Of a stretch of 28,250 nt of DNA, positions 18,587-27,955 are shown in pieces. Source of the stretch: Poteriospumella lacustris. Taxonomy: Eukaryota > Sar > Chrysophyceae > Chromulinales > Dinobryaceae. Under the pieces are notes generated by a model, which searched no databases, was not told where the DNA came from, and worked only from the letters and a program-made list of their open reading frames with translations. Positions within the stretch are counted from its first letter, which is position 1, and each line of letters opens with the position of its first letter. The position numbers were made by a program, and so were the translations under genes. The stretch spans positions 1-28,250 of the forward strand of contig SMOI01000388.1 in NCBI GenBank assembly GCA_008000375.1, written 5' to 3'.

Positions 18587-19500
18587 ATGTTCCGAAAACT
18601 TCAAATTCCGGGCTTGGTGAAGAAAATGTCAACAAACGTTGTTCGATCGACGGCAGCCAGTGGCAGTCAGGTTTATGAGAGCAAGAGAGCTGTTGACGAG
18701 TATCTTCTCTTTCATTACGGATCTGCATCTGACATCATGCCCCACAGTGATATTGATGTTGGTTTTGCCCTCAACTTTGCCCAGCGATCGCATCAACAAT
18801 CAGTTGATATTGCTGGTCGACACGGTGTTGGATTCGGCAGAGCTTTGGACATCGGTTGCGCAGTTGGAGGTCTGAGCTTTGAGTTGGCACGCACCTTTAA
18901 TGAGGTCGTAGGAATCGATTTCAGTAACCATTTCGTCGATGCTGCCAACGAAATGAAGCGCAGCGGAGTGGCGTCATTTGAAGCGATGGTGCAGGGTGAG
19001 ATCTTCGAGACAAAAGTGGCCAGGGTTGCTGATGAGATCGATCGGTCGCGCGTTCATTTTGCACAGGGTGATGCATGTGATTTGAGTCCTGCTCTAGGTA
19101 AGACATCGTTTCTTCACAACTGTTTGTCAATAGCAGAGTTTATAAACTTCTATTTGGTCGTGTCGCAGGAAAATTTGATCTGATCATCGCATCCAACCTT
19201 TTGTGTCGTCTCCCCGAGCCAGAGAAGTTTCTTCGCGAAGTCCCTCGATTCTTGAACCCCAATGGAATGCTAGTTCTCATTTCACCATATTCGTGGCTTG
19301 ATGAGTACACGAATCGATCCAAATGGATCGGCGCTAAACCCGGAAAGGAAAGTTTTGCTGAAGTTGAACGAATCCTCACCACTAATAGCGATCAATCACT
19401 GGAGCGTGTTCACAAGTCTAATATTCCCTTCATGATCCGTGAACACGAGCGGAAGTTCCAATTGGGAGTCTCCGACTTCACTGCGTGGGTGAAGAAATAG
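18587..19500 (+). CDS. Stand-alone ovothiol-type (OvoA C-terminal) methyltransferase
   Basis: Exons 18587-19097 and 19169-19500 flank a 71-nt intron and encode 280 residues. It is a class I SAM methyltransferase: motif I ALDIGCAVGG (86-95), VVGIDFS (107-113), an acidic QGDACDL motif, and FDLIIASNLLCRL beside the catalytic site. The N-terminal block VYESKRAVDEYLLFHYGS is characteristic of the putative 4-mercaptohistidine N1-methyltransferase family, which forms the C-terminal part of OvoA and makes ovothiol, a small thiol antioxidant. The sulfoxide-synthase half of OvoA is absent here, so the protein is a separate subunit or has another substrate. The first 25 residues are basic and could be a mitochondrial presequence; a second ATG at 18626 would give 267 residues. 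AATAAA lies 13 bases past the stop. Confidence 0.8.
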
Positions 19501-19595
19501 AGTAGAAATAGAAATAAATTTCTTAATACGCTCCTTTCATATTGAATATGGTAACACTATTTACAAACATCTTGCACACCGTCTGTCCCTGTTCT

Positions 19596-19854
19596 TTACT
19601 TGGCTCCGCTGGCTTCATTCAGAGCTCGTGCCTGAACTTCATTGGTGAAGTACTCATAGGCTGAAGGTATTCATCAAGCGTCGGAATAAGAGAAGTGGTT
19701 GTGAATTATGGTCGGAAAAAGGATACTTACCGAATTTGTTGATGTCCTCCGGTTGTGATCGCAAAATTTCTCTTGTCAGGTTGCGAAGAACTTCGTCAAA
19801 GCCTTCGGGGATTTTGAAGTCTTTGGAATACTTGTTATTTCCTGTGCTATTCAT
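19596..19854 (-). CDS. Small RIIa (docking and dimerisation) domain protein
   Basis: Exons 19854-19731 and 19660-19596, separated by a 70-nt intron, give only 62 residues. The protein is almost entirely one RIIa domain: FKIPEGFDEVLRNLTREILR, then SQPEDINKFGAYEYFTNEVQ. This four-helix dimer module is found in PKA regulatory subunits, ropporin, SPA17 and radial-spoke protein 11, and it binds amphipathic helices of AKAP-type proteins, mostly in cilia and flagella. A ciliary adaptor role is inferred. With no other domain it could be an RSP11- or SPA17-like minimal protein. The stop codon is 95 bp from that of the methyltransferase on the other strand, so the 3' UTRs probably overlap. An upstream non-ATG extension was rejected. 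Confidence 0.85.
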
Positions 19855-20212
19855 TTCCAACGACTAGGTACAAATGTGTCAATACTTCTGTCTTCGAAAG
19901 GCAAGTGGAATCGATTGCTTCCCCTGCTTTCTTTGATGATCCCAAGTCCCAAGTTCCTCGACAGCAACAACAAACAACAACGACCGCAACGAATGAAACG
20001 GCACTACACCTACTTTCCCAGACACTCAAACTCTCCACAAGTTGCGGAGTTCTAGGGTTTGGGATTCCTTTCCTCTTTTCAAGCCTCAAATCACCAGGGG
20101 CGATGCGAGCATCCTTTTTCACGAGCGATCCTCGTTTCGAACTGTTCAAAGTAACGCACTGTCCAAGACGATCGCGCTAACCAGCTTAAGGAACATTTTC
20201 ATCCTGAAAAGT
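19855..20212. promoter_or_regulatory. Divergent promoter between RIIa and RFTS-like genes
   Basis: 358 bp between start codons. The plus strand stays open in frame from about 20042 to the ATG at 20213, but without an ATG, so it was not added to the protein. CAACAACAA runs occur near 19963-19983. Confidence 0.45.
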
Positions 20213-23200
20213 ATGAGTGCTGCTGTAGCCATGAAGGCGTTTGAGCCGATCTCAACGACCTCAATGGAAGGTTCGTTGAAAGAAAAATTTGATAGCTATT
20301 GTTTTACGGAAGATATCACAAAATTGGAAGACTATATTTGGCACATTGACAAGAAAGCTAACCCAGAAAAGTTTTACTGTCGAATTGACCATGTGATTCT
20401 CAGCGATGTCTTGATGAATGAGTTCAAATATTTCCAGAACATTGATGAAGAAGCTGACGACTCGAAGTTTTTCCTACTGCTCGGAAGTTTGCTGCCTTCA
20501 GCTACACCTGGGAATCCTGTTCTTGTAAAACTCGCTGTTCCTGTGAATGGGTGGTTCTTCTCCCTTGAAGAGTTTCCATCTTCACCTCCTTCAATAGAAG
20601 GCAACTTCTGGGCTAAAGACCACGAAGGCACATGGTACCAGACTGCTCGGCCGCACGAGAAATACAATTTTGCCCATGACGATGTTTACACTTCCATATG
20701 CCACCATCTGGAGGGGTTGTCGTTGTCCGAACCAGCTCAAAGGAATGCTGTCCAGCTTGAAACCGCATTCATTTGCAATCGAGAATGGGATTGGGTCGAA
20801 TTGGATCCATTTGTTTCAACCTCTCTGATTGGCATTTTTGTTCATGGTGACCTGTTTTTACCGCAAGGTGGGCGAAATTCAAGGCCGAAGAAAGTTTCCA
20901 TCCGTATCCCAGTCACTGAGTTCGTCATTGACTACAAAGGCGAAAATGAAATGAGTGTCGAGTTCTACAGCTCTGCCTACAAAGTCTGGATACAAATAGT
21001 GTCGCTGGACTCTTCCTACAAGGAAGCATTTGCCAATTTTATGCAAAAGTCGTCGCTTGGTCATATTTTGGCAAACTTTTCCCAGCGAAGCTCCAAGTAT
21101 CCGGAACCTGTATTACCGGTTCTTCTCGATGCAATTGAAGATCGACAGACTTTGGAGGCCGTTCACAAATCTCTTGGTCACGTTGATCTCAATCAAACGA
21201 TTCCAAGCGCCGACGGCTCAAATCCTTTACCAAGGTATCGGGCTCGAGTGCGACTTCAAGATCGGGGAGGGTTTCTTCAGGCTCACTTCCCTGTTTCGGA
21301 AGCATGCGTGGAAGTCGCAAAAGGCAGAGTTGGCCACAGTTTGTTGTTTGTTTGTCCGGGCGTATTTTTGCGAATGATTCACAACAAGGACGATCCAGAA
21401 ACAGCCTCTTCTATGTCTCAAGAAGAGCTTCAAGCCCTGATCTCTCGGTACAACTGGCCTACACCAGAGGACTCTCAAATATGGCGCCACATTACGGATT
21501 TCTGTTGTTTTCAAGTCGATGAGGCGGACACTGGCGTACCAGCGAAGGGAAATGGAACAAGCAGTGGCAAATCGAAGGGTTCATCTGTGAACACAGCAAA
21601 TATGACTGCTAGGGAAGCTTTTCACGCTCGTATGATTCCGGCCTTGCAATTTACTGAGGAGAAGAAGTTCAAGGTGATGGTCCTGGGAAAGCTCCTACCA
21701 CCTCCTCTTGGATCCACTCCGGTGCCAACTTCCAAGAAGAAAAACCAGGCAGCAGCACAAGCGCCACAAGACAATCGTCCGCTTTTTCCGCTTTCAGTTA
21801 TTGTCTTCGCCAAAAAGTATTCTATTGACTACGGAGCTTCAAGGGCTGACGACAATCGCGGTCTATGGATCGAAGGTGCAACGACAGATACATGGTACAA
21901 ACTGATTCCGCCGGCTTATGGACCCTTCGCACCTTTGTCTGAGAATGACTTTGAAATGACAAAAGAGTTGCTTCTCCTGTCCGATATTGTCCAAGATGGT
22001 GAGAACTTGGACACGGTCATCGACAAAGCAACAGACAAAATCGTCATTCCCATTTCTGTGAAAGACATGTATCAACGTCTGGATGGTTCCCTCAATTTAA
22101 ATTTCCTGCGAGATCACGCTGACTTTGCTCTCAGCAACTTGGACGTGTTGGTTTCTTTCGAGAAGTCGAAGGAATTCAAAAAGTCTGTTCTCGCATTGAA
22201 GGATGAAGATTTCAGTTCGTGGGCGAAGCCTCCGAAGTCGGGCGGCAGACGTGCTTCATCGGGTTCGTCTGCAGCAGCTAAAAAGGCTGCTGCTGCGACT
22301 GCTGTGGCTACTGCTGTGGCTACTGCTGCGGCTACTATTGTTGTCGCTGCTGCTACCAAAAACACTGAAAATGCAGTCGCCGCTAGTGCAGCTGATGTTG
22401 AACCTGTCGTTAGCGCGACTCAAGCGCCGATTGCCACTCAAGCGCCGATTGTTGCTGCAAAACCCACCGTGACTCCAAGTGAAACAAGACTTGCCGGCAC
22501 CAAACGACCCATCGCTGATATCGAAACACCCACAGCATCCCGCCAACCCTCGAATCCTCCAGAAAAGGTTGCGAAAAAGGATACTACTCCTCCCATTCCT
22601 GCACCGTCAGCAACTACAAGCGCTACTTCACAAACGGCTCCACCGGCACCACCGTCCGCGATTACTGCTGCGAAGGTTCATCCTACCACACCAGCTTCGG
22701 TCTCCGTGGCGGATGTCGTAGATCCCAATGTGCAACCTAAAAAGATCAAGAAAAAGGAACGCTCGGCAGAAGAACTAGAAAAGGAAGAAGAAGTCGAGCG
22801 AATGCAACACGTCAAGCGCCTGAAAGATCAAGAAGAAAAAGACAAGCAACTCCACTCAAAGGAAATGGCCTATTCGCCTTGTCCTTATTGTCGTGGCTTG
22901 GCGAAGCGACCTCAATGCCAGAATAACTTCCACGAAGATGGCAAGTTAATTACGTTGAAGCGTGCCTTCGTGTCAGCATCCGCGTCGGATACACCAGCGC
23001 AACAACATGCTTCTCATTCTGATGGAAACGGCAATGGCGTTGAAGCTGGCCAGAAATTGGATTTGTGTCCGTTTTGCAAGAGTTTGTCGAAGATGCCCTC
23101 GTGTCCTTTATCGATTCATGCCGATGGTGAACAATTGAAGCGACGCAGCCTCAACCTGGGCACCGATGAATCACACGAAAGGCGTCAGTACGACAAACAT

Positions 23201-23728
23201 CACCAGTCTCGCTTGATGTTTTCGGGTTGGTCGTCGCCATCGCCGTCGGCTTCTACTGCATCTGCTTCGTCGACATCGTCGCAACCAAGTGCTGCCTCGT
23301 ACGCGGCGACGAAATCATTGACCAATCGGTTCAACAATGCCTCCTCCAGTGACTTTCAAGGTCGTATTGTGGAGGCCAGCATGCCTATTGTTAGTCAGCC
23401 TTCTGATGTCCCAGCATCTTCTGTTCGGTCGATTTTGAAGAAAACCAGTGCAGTTGTCAATGCCACGGGTAGCGACGAGGCTTCTTCCACGGTCGGCGAT
23501 TCACGTAAACAATACCTCGCCAGTTTGCGTCAGCAGCGATTGTCTGGTCGCAGCTCGACTGCAACCACTTCGACAAGCAACACCACCAATACGTTGATGT
23601 GGCAAGATGAAACTTCCGACTCGGAGCGCATTCTTGGCGAGTATTATTCCATCGAAAGAATTGATTTGTCTCTCATTCCTCGCTACGTTCCTTCGAATGA
23701 TGAGCAGCGATCAGACGAGGAAGAATAA
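20213..23728 (+). CDS. Large nuclear-type protein with RFTS-like units and two CCCH modules
   Basis: An intronless frame of 1171 residues from ATG 20213 to TAA. I do not recognise an orthologue. Three segments share a pattern like the DNMT1 replication-foci targeting (RFTS) domain, a strand with W or D-Y followed by WYxLxxPxxxY: WYQTARPHEKY near 140, VWIQIVSLDSSY near 258 and WYKLIPPAYGPF near 560. The first and third are the clearest. No DNA methyltransferase domain follows. Residues about 670-840 are Ala/Thr/Pro-rich and disordered. A charged helix (KKIKKKERSAEELEKEEEVE, about 842-861 and on) leads into two modules of identical spacing CX2CX8CX4H: Cys890, 893, 902, His907 and Cys952, 955, 964, His969. 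The C-terminal 170 residues are Ser-rich with SVRSILKKTS, resembling a PP1-docking-like motif, and an acidic end. A chromatin role is inference. AATAAA lies at 23803. Confidence 0.8.
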   Translation: MSAAVAMKAFEPISTTSMEGSLKEKFDSYCFTEDITKLEDYIWHIDKKANPEKFYCRIDHVILSDVLMNEFKYFQNIDEEADDSKFFLLLGSLLPSATPGNPVLVKLAVPVNGWFFSLEEFPSSPPSIEGNFWAKDHEGTWYQTARPHEKYNFAHDDVYTSICHHLEGLSLSEPAQRNAVQLETAFICNREWDWVELDPFVSTSLIGIFVHGDLFLPQGGRNSRPKKVSIRIPVTEFVIDYKGENEMSVEFYSSAYKVWIQIVSLDSSYKEAFANFMQKSSLGHILANFSQRSSKYPEPVLPVLLDAIEDRQTLEAVHKSLGHVDLNQTIPSADGSNPLPRYRARVRLQDRGGFLQAHFPVSEACVEVAKGRVGHSLLFVCPGVFLRMIHNKDDPETASSMSQEELQALISRYNWPTPEDSQIWRHITDFCCFQVDEADTGVPAKGNGTSSGKSKGSSVNTANMTAREAFHARMIPALQFTEEKKFKVMVLGKLLPPPLGSTPVPTSKKKNQAAAQAPQDNRPLFPLSVIVFAKKYSIDYGASRADDNRGLWIEGATTDTWYKLIPPAYGPFAPLSENDFEMTKELLLLSDIVQDGENLDTVIDKATDKIVIPISVKDMYQRLDGSLNLNFLRDHADFALSNLDVLVSFEKSKEFKKSVLALKDEDFSSWAKPPKSGGRRASSGSSAAAKKAAAATAVATAVATAAATIVVAAATKNTENAVAASAADVEPVVSATQAPIATQAPIVAAKPTVTPSETRLAGTKRPIADIETPTASRQPSNPPEKVAKKDTTPPIPAPSATTSATSQTAPPAPPSAITAAKVHPTTPASVSVADVVDPNVQPKKIKKKERSAEELEKEEEVERMQHVKRLKDQEEKDKQLHSKEMAYSPCPYCRGLAKRPQCQNNFHEDGKLITLKRAFVSASASDTPAQQHASHSDGNGNGVEAGQKLDLCPFCKSLSKMPSCPLSIHADGEQLKRRSLNLGTDESHERRQYDKHHQSRLMFSGWSSPSPSASTASASSTSSQPSAASYAATKSLTNRFNNASSSDFQGRIVEASMPIVSQPSDVPASSVRSILKKTSAVVNATGSDEASSTVGDSRKQYLASLRQQRLSGRSSTATTSTSNTTNTLMWQDETSDSERILGEYYSIERIDLSLIPRYVPSNDEQRSDEEE

Positions 23729-23802
23729 TCACCTGCTCCCAAGCTCTAATGCTGTCACCTTTTTCTTTGTTTCAAAGAAAATACTTTCTTTGCGTGTACC
23801 AT

Positions 23803-23808
23803 AATAAA
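23803..23808 (+). promoter_or_regulatory. AATAAA polyadenylation signal
   Basis: AATAAA lies 75 bases after the stop codon of the RFTS-like gene, in an A/T-rich setting. This is the usual place for a cleavage and polyadenylation signal. Confidence 0.55.
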
Positions 23809-24103
23809 ATATATCTGCTTTTGTCCTGCACTGAGGTGGTGAACGGTCGTCAAACAAACTTTCCACCGCTTCTTCTTCTTCTACTTCAATGCCCCCTACT
23901 CTATAGTTAATTCGCTTTCTAAATGACTAACGTTTGTTTGAGTGAGGATGAAGGTAATTTGTTGTTTTCTTTTACATCGACAGTGCACGTTTTTTCTATT
24001 TTCAACCGACACGCACCCATCTCCATCCACTCGCCAGGCGCCGCAACAAAACGTTCGACCGGAGGGACGAGAATAGCGAGGGGACGAAGTGTAAATCTTC
24101 GGT

Positions 24104-24146
24104 GAAAATGAAAATGAGAATGAAAATGAAAAGAAAGAAGAAGAGG
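24104..24146. repeat. GAAAAT-type purine repeat
   Basis: Imperfect GAAAAT/GAGAAT units followed by GAA/AAG units, an almost pure purine run on the plus strand and T/C-rich on the sense strand of the C2-like gene. Confidence 0.75.
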
Positions 24147-24208
24147 AATCAAAACGAGGACGAAGGGGCAACACCAGACACAGACCAATCACAAAGACAT
24201 GGTCGTGG

Positions 24209-24234
24209 ACAACAACAACAGCAACAACAACAAC
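24209..24234. repeat. CAA trinucleotide repeat
   Basis: Eight CAA-like units with one CAG interruption. On the sense strand of the C2-like gene it is a TTG repeat. Confidence 0.8.
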
Positions 24235-24841
24235 GAGGCTACATAAACAACACAACATCCACCACATCACCCCCAATATTCACGCACAGCAGCACCTCAG
24301 ACAAAGAGCGTTCGGCGGCCTGTGCCGAGAACGAACACACAAACAGGATCATCACAACAAGAATAGACGAAAGTGGATGAACGAATCACAGATCAACAAT
24401 CGATCGCCAACGAGACTTTCGATAACACTGCCGATGCGCCTCGTCTTTTACTCGCTTTCGCCGATGGCTGTGGAGCACAGAGCGTTTTTCATATGTACAA
24501 AAATGTGCAAAAGGCAAAAACAAACGACGATAAAACTGACGGAAAAAGTGACTAAACTAACAAGAGAACAATTCGCACGCACGAGCGAAAAATGGGGAAA
24601 AGACATGAGAAAGCGTCCCGCGTCACCATTTCTGAGCCTGATAACAACGAGGGAGGCACATAGCAGGTTAACAAAAGCGCAGTAGACGCAACAAAGCATG
24701 TACGAAAGAGAGTATGTAGGGAATGCATCATCATACAGCTGACGGGCTCATGGGTGCACACCAGGTCAGGCCAACGACATTTGGACAGAGAGAAGCATGG
24801 AGGAGAAGCCCCTCCTCCTCCTGCTGGCGGGTCGTGCGGAA

Positions 24842-27800
24842 TCAATCATTTTCGGAGATGATCTCCATGAAATGGTAATTGATTTCTTGAAACAAGGTCG
24901 GGGCCAGGATACTCGGAGGGATTGCGCCTTCATACGTCCGTGTTGTGGATGCTCGCTGCAGGAGCTTCATATCGAATTGATATGCCTGCTGCCATTTACG
25001 TCGCACCTGTTTTTCTTCTTCTTCTGCTGCATACACCGCACGATTGACGGACTGCATGGCGTTGGGATGGAAATTCTTGGGCAAGCGGCGCTTGCGACCT
25101 GCAGATTTGTTGCTGTTGCTCTGGAAGTATTTCATGTGGCGCAGCAACTGCGCACGCAAGAGCTTTTCGATGGTGTCCGATCGGATGGGAACCGTGGGAT
25201 CTCGCGACACGGAGTCATTGCTGAAGGAGCGCAAGCGTGGATCGATGATGCTGATAAAGGCCGAGCAACCTGTCGCAAGCTGCAAATGATAGCGTGTCGG
25301 CGTTGCCTTTGATTGCTTGACAACGGGTTGGGCTGCGGCGGTGGTACCACCAACGACCGCAGCAGCTCCCGCTCGTCGCTCCACGTTGGGATTATTGCCC
25401 GGCGCGGTGGATGAAACGACCACATCTGTTGAGCTGTGGGCACCGCCACAACCGAAAAGCCCTCCCAACAGAGACTTCTCGGATGCTCCTGGGGCGTGAG
25501 CCTGACTGTGCGCCGTCAGCGACGTCGCATGTGGGAGCGGTGTGTTGGACTTCGCCAATTCGGTTGGGGTTGGGAGATGCGCGAGTTGGGCCAGGACCCA
25601 GGCCATTGGATTGGCAGCGAGAAACAGCTCTTCGGGCGGCAATCCTTGGAACAAGGGCACTTGATGCGTACCCGCATTGACAAACCAGTGACCATTGTTC
25701 ACGGACAACACTTCTGCTTGGGCTTGGATAGCAGCTTGTGTGACCGCAGCAATGACAGCAGGTGATTGATTCGCAGCCGTAGCATATTTCGCACTGGTAC
25801 GACCGGTGGTTTTACTCGTTGGTGCTCGGCTATTGGGTGTTTCAAAGTCTCCCAGTGCCCCATTGCCAAAGCTCTTGCGCCGCATGGGTGTTTGCCGCTG
25901 TGATGAACGCCCCGTGTTGTTGCCGCCACCACGAAAGCTACTCTCCGGTGAGATATCCATGACATCCATGTCGTTGTCGTTGATTTCCATCCACTGGCTC
26001 TGCATGTTGGCGTTGCTTTTCTCGCGTTTGATCGCGATGCGATTCACACTCTTGCTCTTCTCCAGCGACATCAGCATCTTCTTCGAGCTGTGACTACGTC
26101 GCATTCCTGGACTGATGTCCTTGAGCTTCTTCACCACTGCACTTTTCGGTGGCTCTTGAACACCGCTGCCTTCTCCTCCTGGGCCTCCTCCACCATCGGG
26201 AGAAAATCCGATGGCAGAAGCTGCAGCTTTCAATGCTTTCATGGGGGAAAACACCGGCTTGGGAACCACCTTGTTGCCGTGAGCGTCTTTCTCGAAGGGA
26301 CTCTCAATGAGCAACGGAATGATTCCCCACCACACCGCATTGACATCGACATGGTTCTCGTTGAAATAGATACCTCGCAACCCACGCAATTTGAAGCCTT
26401 TCTCTTCTTCACCCGTCTTTCGCATACCGTCATCCAGCGTCAGGAAGCCATTCAACGCATGGTTATTTGATGTTGTCGCACGGCCATTGCGTGTCAGGGA
26501 GCTGCCATAATACTGGAAATCGTTGTGATGCGGCTGGGCGGAAGAGGGTTGCGTTGGATGGATATGCGCTGGCTGATTGGCGAGCGCCGTCGATGTCAGT
26601 ATGTCCACCGCCGAAACCACCACCAACAAACAAGCGTTCTGAGTCAATTCAATTCCGACCGTTCGAGAAAAATCATCATTGAAGATGGGGTTGTACTCCG
26701 GACTACCCAGATTCAAGTCCAACGATGCGTCATCGATCACCATATCGGCAAGAGTCTCCTCCTTTGGTTGACCCTTACCACCGTGCTTCTTGGGAATAAA
26801 TCCAGGTAAATAGCGGAAATACGTCTTGAAATGGCGAACCTTATTGTCGTATTTCTTCGCCGAAAAGATACTTTGCGGGCCTAACGACCGCTTCGTGACA
26901 CCCAACAACGAAGGTTGCCGAGGCATTTGATAGAGCATATCCAGGGCACAGAAGGCACCAAAGCGATCCTCGTACGGCAACATAAACCTTGAATCAATCA
27001 GTGGTAGTTTCGATTTCAATGGTGGAAAGCTGGAAGCCATCCATTCCAGACATTGACGAAGCACGACTCGCTTCTCGCCTTCACCGATCTCTTCGCCCCG
27101 TTGAATCTCATCCAAAATAAATTCACTGATCGGAATTTTGCGAACGGCTGGATCACTGTAAGGCATAGCATGAACGATAGAGCCAGCCACCGACGTATCG
27201 ACGACATACTTTCCGTAGTCTACATGTTGTGCATATGGCAAATACTCATCATCGTCGGCGGGGTTGGGAACATCGACCGCTGGATCAAAGAGCCGCACCG
27301 CCAAGTAAGCCCCATGGATATGCGGTAAAGAGTCCATCAGTTCTTCAGTAAATGGTCCATCGGTAGGGACAGTTCCATATACAATAGGAAGCAGATATTG
27401 ACCGGCGTTGAGATAGACCCGATCATCTGGATGCATTTCTGGCCGCGGTTGAGCACCGTTCATGTCCACACAAAGCTTCATGACAGCAAAGCCAATGCAT
27501 TTGGGAGCTAACGATGGTTTTTCTAATGTGTCTATTCGACACACAACTGTGATGGACGGGATGAGAACGTTGCCTGTGAGTAAGAAAAACGAAGCAGCGG
27601 TCATAATCAATAGGAATAACTTGAATAGCGATTTCGACTTACCCCTCCAACCCATGTGTAGATCAAACTTCGGGTTTCTTGCATCCGAATCCGGGTTACT
27701 ATAACTGGGAGCCGATGGCTCGCCGATTTGTGTTCGGTCGTGCGAGAGGAGACGCGCAGTTACTCGAGTTGCTGTTACTGAAGTCGGAAGGCCATGAGCA

Positions 27801-27955
27801 CCGTCCACACAGAATTGAATACTGGAGATCGTATCAAACGATAAATGGCGGAGTGGCATAATCGTTTGATAATGCACAACATCTTCCACGCCAACAAAGC
27901 GTCGATCATTTTGATGGACTGGCGCGTACTCGCCCATGGTATGAATTTTATTCAT
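24842..27955 (-). CDS. Large protein with C2-like N-terminus, unrecognised family
   Basis: ATG at 27955, stop at 24842-24844. A 69-nt intron (27642-27574, GTAAGT...CACAG) is in frame and free of stops; splicing it gives 1014 residues. The N-terminal part (about 42-145) has the beta-strand pattern of a C2-like domain: ISSIQFCVDGAHGLP, ATRVTARLL, and after the intron NVLIPSITVVCRIDTLEKP. Further ordered blocks are YLLPIVYGTVP, GAYLAVRLFDP, a segment near 320-430, LRGIYFNENHVDVNAVWWG and NAGTHQVPLFQGLPPEELF. Linkers are Ser/Gly/Pro-rich and disordered. The C-terminal 150 residues are basic and helical (AAEEEEKQVRRKWQQAYQFD). The mix loosely recalls CCDC17-type ciliary proteins, but that rests on memory and is weak. 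No catalytic motif was seen. Codon use is G/C-rich like the ankyrin gene. Confidence 0.8.
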   Translation of the reverse strand: MNKIHTMGEYAPVHQNDRRFVGVEDVVHYQTIMPLRHLSFDTISSIQFCVDGAHGLPTSVTATRVTARLLSHDRTQIGEPSAPSYSNPDSDARNPKFDLHMGWRGKSKSLFKLFLLIMTAASFFLLTGNVLIPSITVVCRIDTLEKPSLAPKCIGFAVMKLCVDMNGAQPRPEMHPDDRVYLNAGQYLLPIVYGTVPTDGPFTEELMDSLPHIHGAYLAVRLFDPAVDVPNPADDDEYLPYAQHVDYGKYVVDTSVAGSIVHAMPYSDPAVRKIPISEFILDEIQRGEEIGEGEKRVVLRQCLEWMASSFPPLKSKLPLIDSRFMLPYEDRFGAFCALDMLYQMPRQPSLLGVTKRSLGPQSIFSAKKYDNKVRHFKTYFRYLPGFIPKKHGGKGQPKEETLADMVIDDASLDLNLGSPEYNPIFNDDFSRTVGIELTQNACLLVVVSAVDILTSTALANQPAHIHPTQPSSAQPHHNDFQYYGSSLTRNGRATTSNNHALNGFLTLDDGMRKTGEEEKGFKLRGLRGIYFNENHVDVNAVWWGIIPLLIESPFEKDAHGNKVVPKPVFSPMKALKAAASAIGFSPDGGGGPGGEGSGVQEPPKSAVVKKLKDISPGMRRSHSSKKMLMSLEKSKSVNRIAIKREKSNANMQSQWMEINDNDMDVMDISPESSFRGGGNNTGRSSQRQTPMRRKSFGNGALGDFETPNSRAPTSKTTGRTSAKYATAANQSPAVIAAVTQAAIQAQAEVLSVNNGHWFVNAGTHQVPLFQGLPPEELFLAANPMAWVLAQLAHLPTPTELAKSNTPLPHATSLTAHSQAHAPGASEKSLLGGLFGCGGAHSSTDVVVSSTAPGNNPNVERRAGAAAVVGGTTAAAQPVVKQSKATPTRYHLQLATGCSAFISIIDPRLRSFSNDSVSRDPTVPIRSDTIEKLLRAQLLRHMKYFQSNSNKSAGRKRRLPKNFHPNAMQSVNRAVYAAEEEEKQVRRKWQQAYQFDMKLLQRASTTRTYEGAIPPSILAPTLFQEINYHFMEIISEND

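Larger units (their letters stand above)
23729..24841. other. Non-coding region between convergent RFTS-like and C2-like genes
   Basis: About 1.1 kb with a polyadenylation signal for the upstream gene near its start and simple repeats in the middle. From about 24100 to 24700 the plus strand is A/C- and purine-rich, so the sense strand of the C2-like gene is T/G-rich. Open frames here are products of this bias. Confidence 0.6.

Noticed and set aside
20042-20212. N-terminal extension of the RFTS-like protein by 57 codons
   Set aside because: The frame is open but has no ATG; the first ATG is at 20213.
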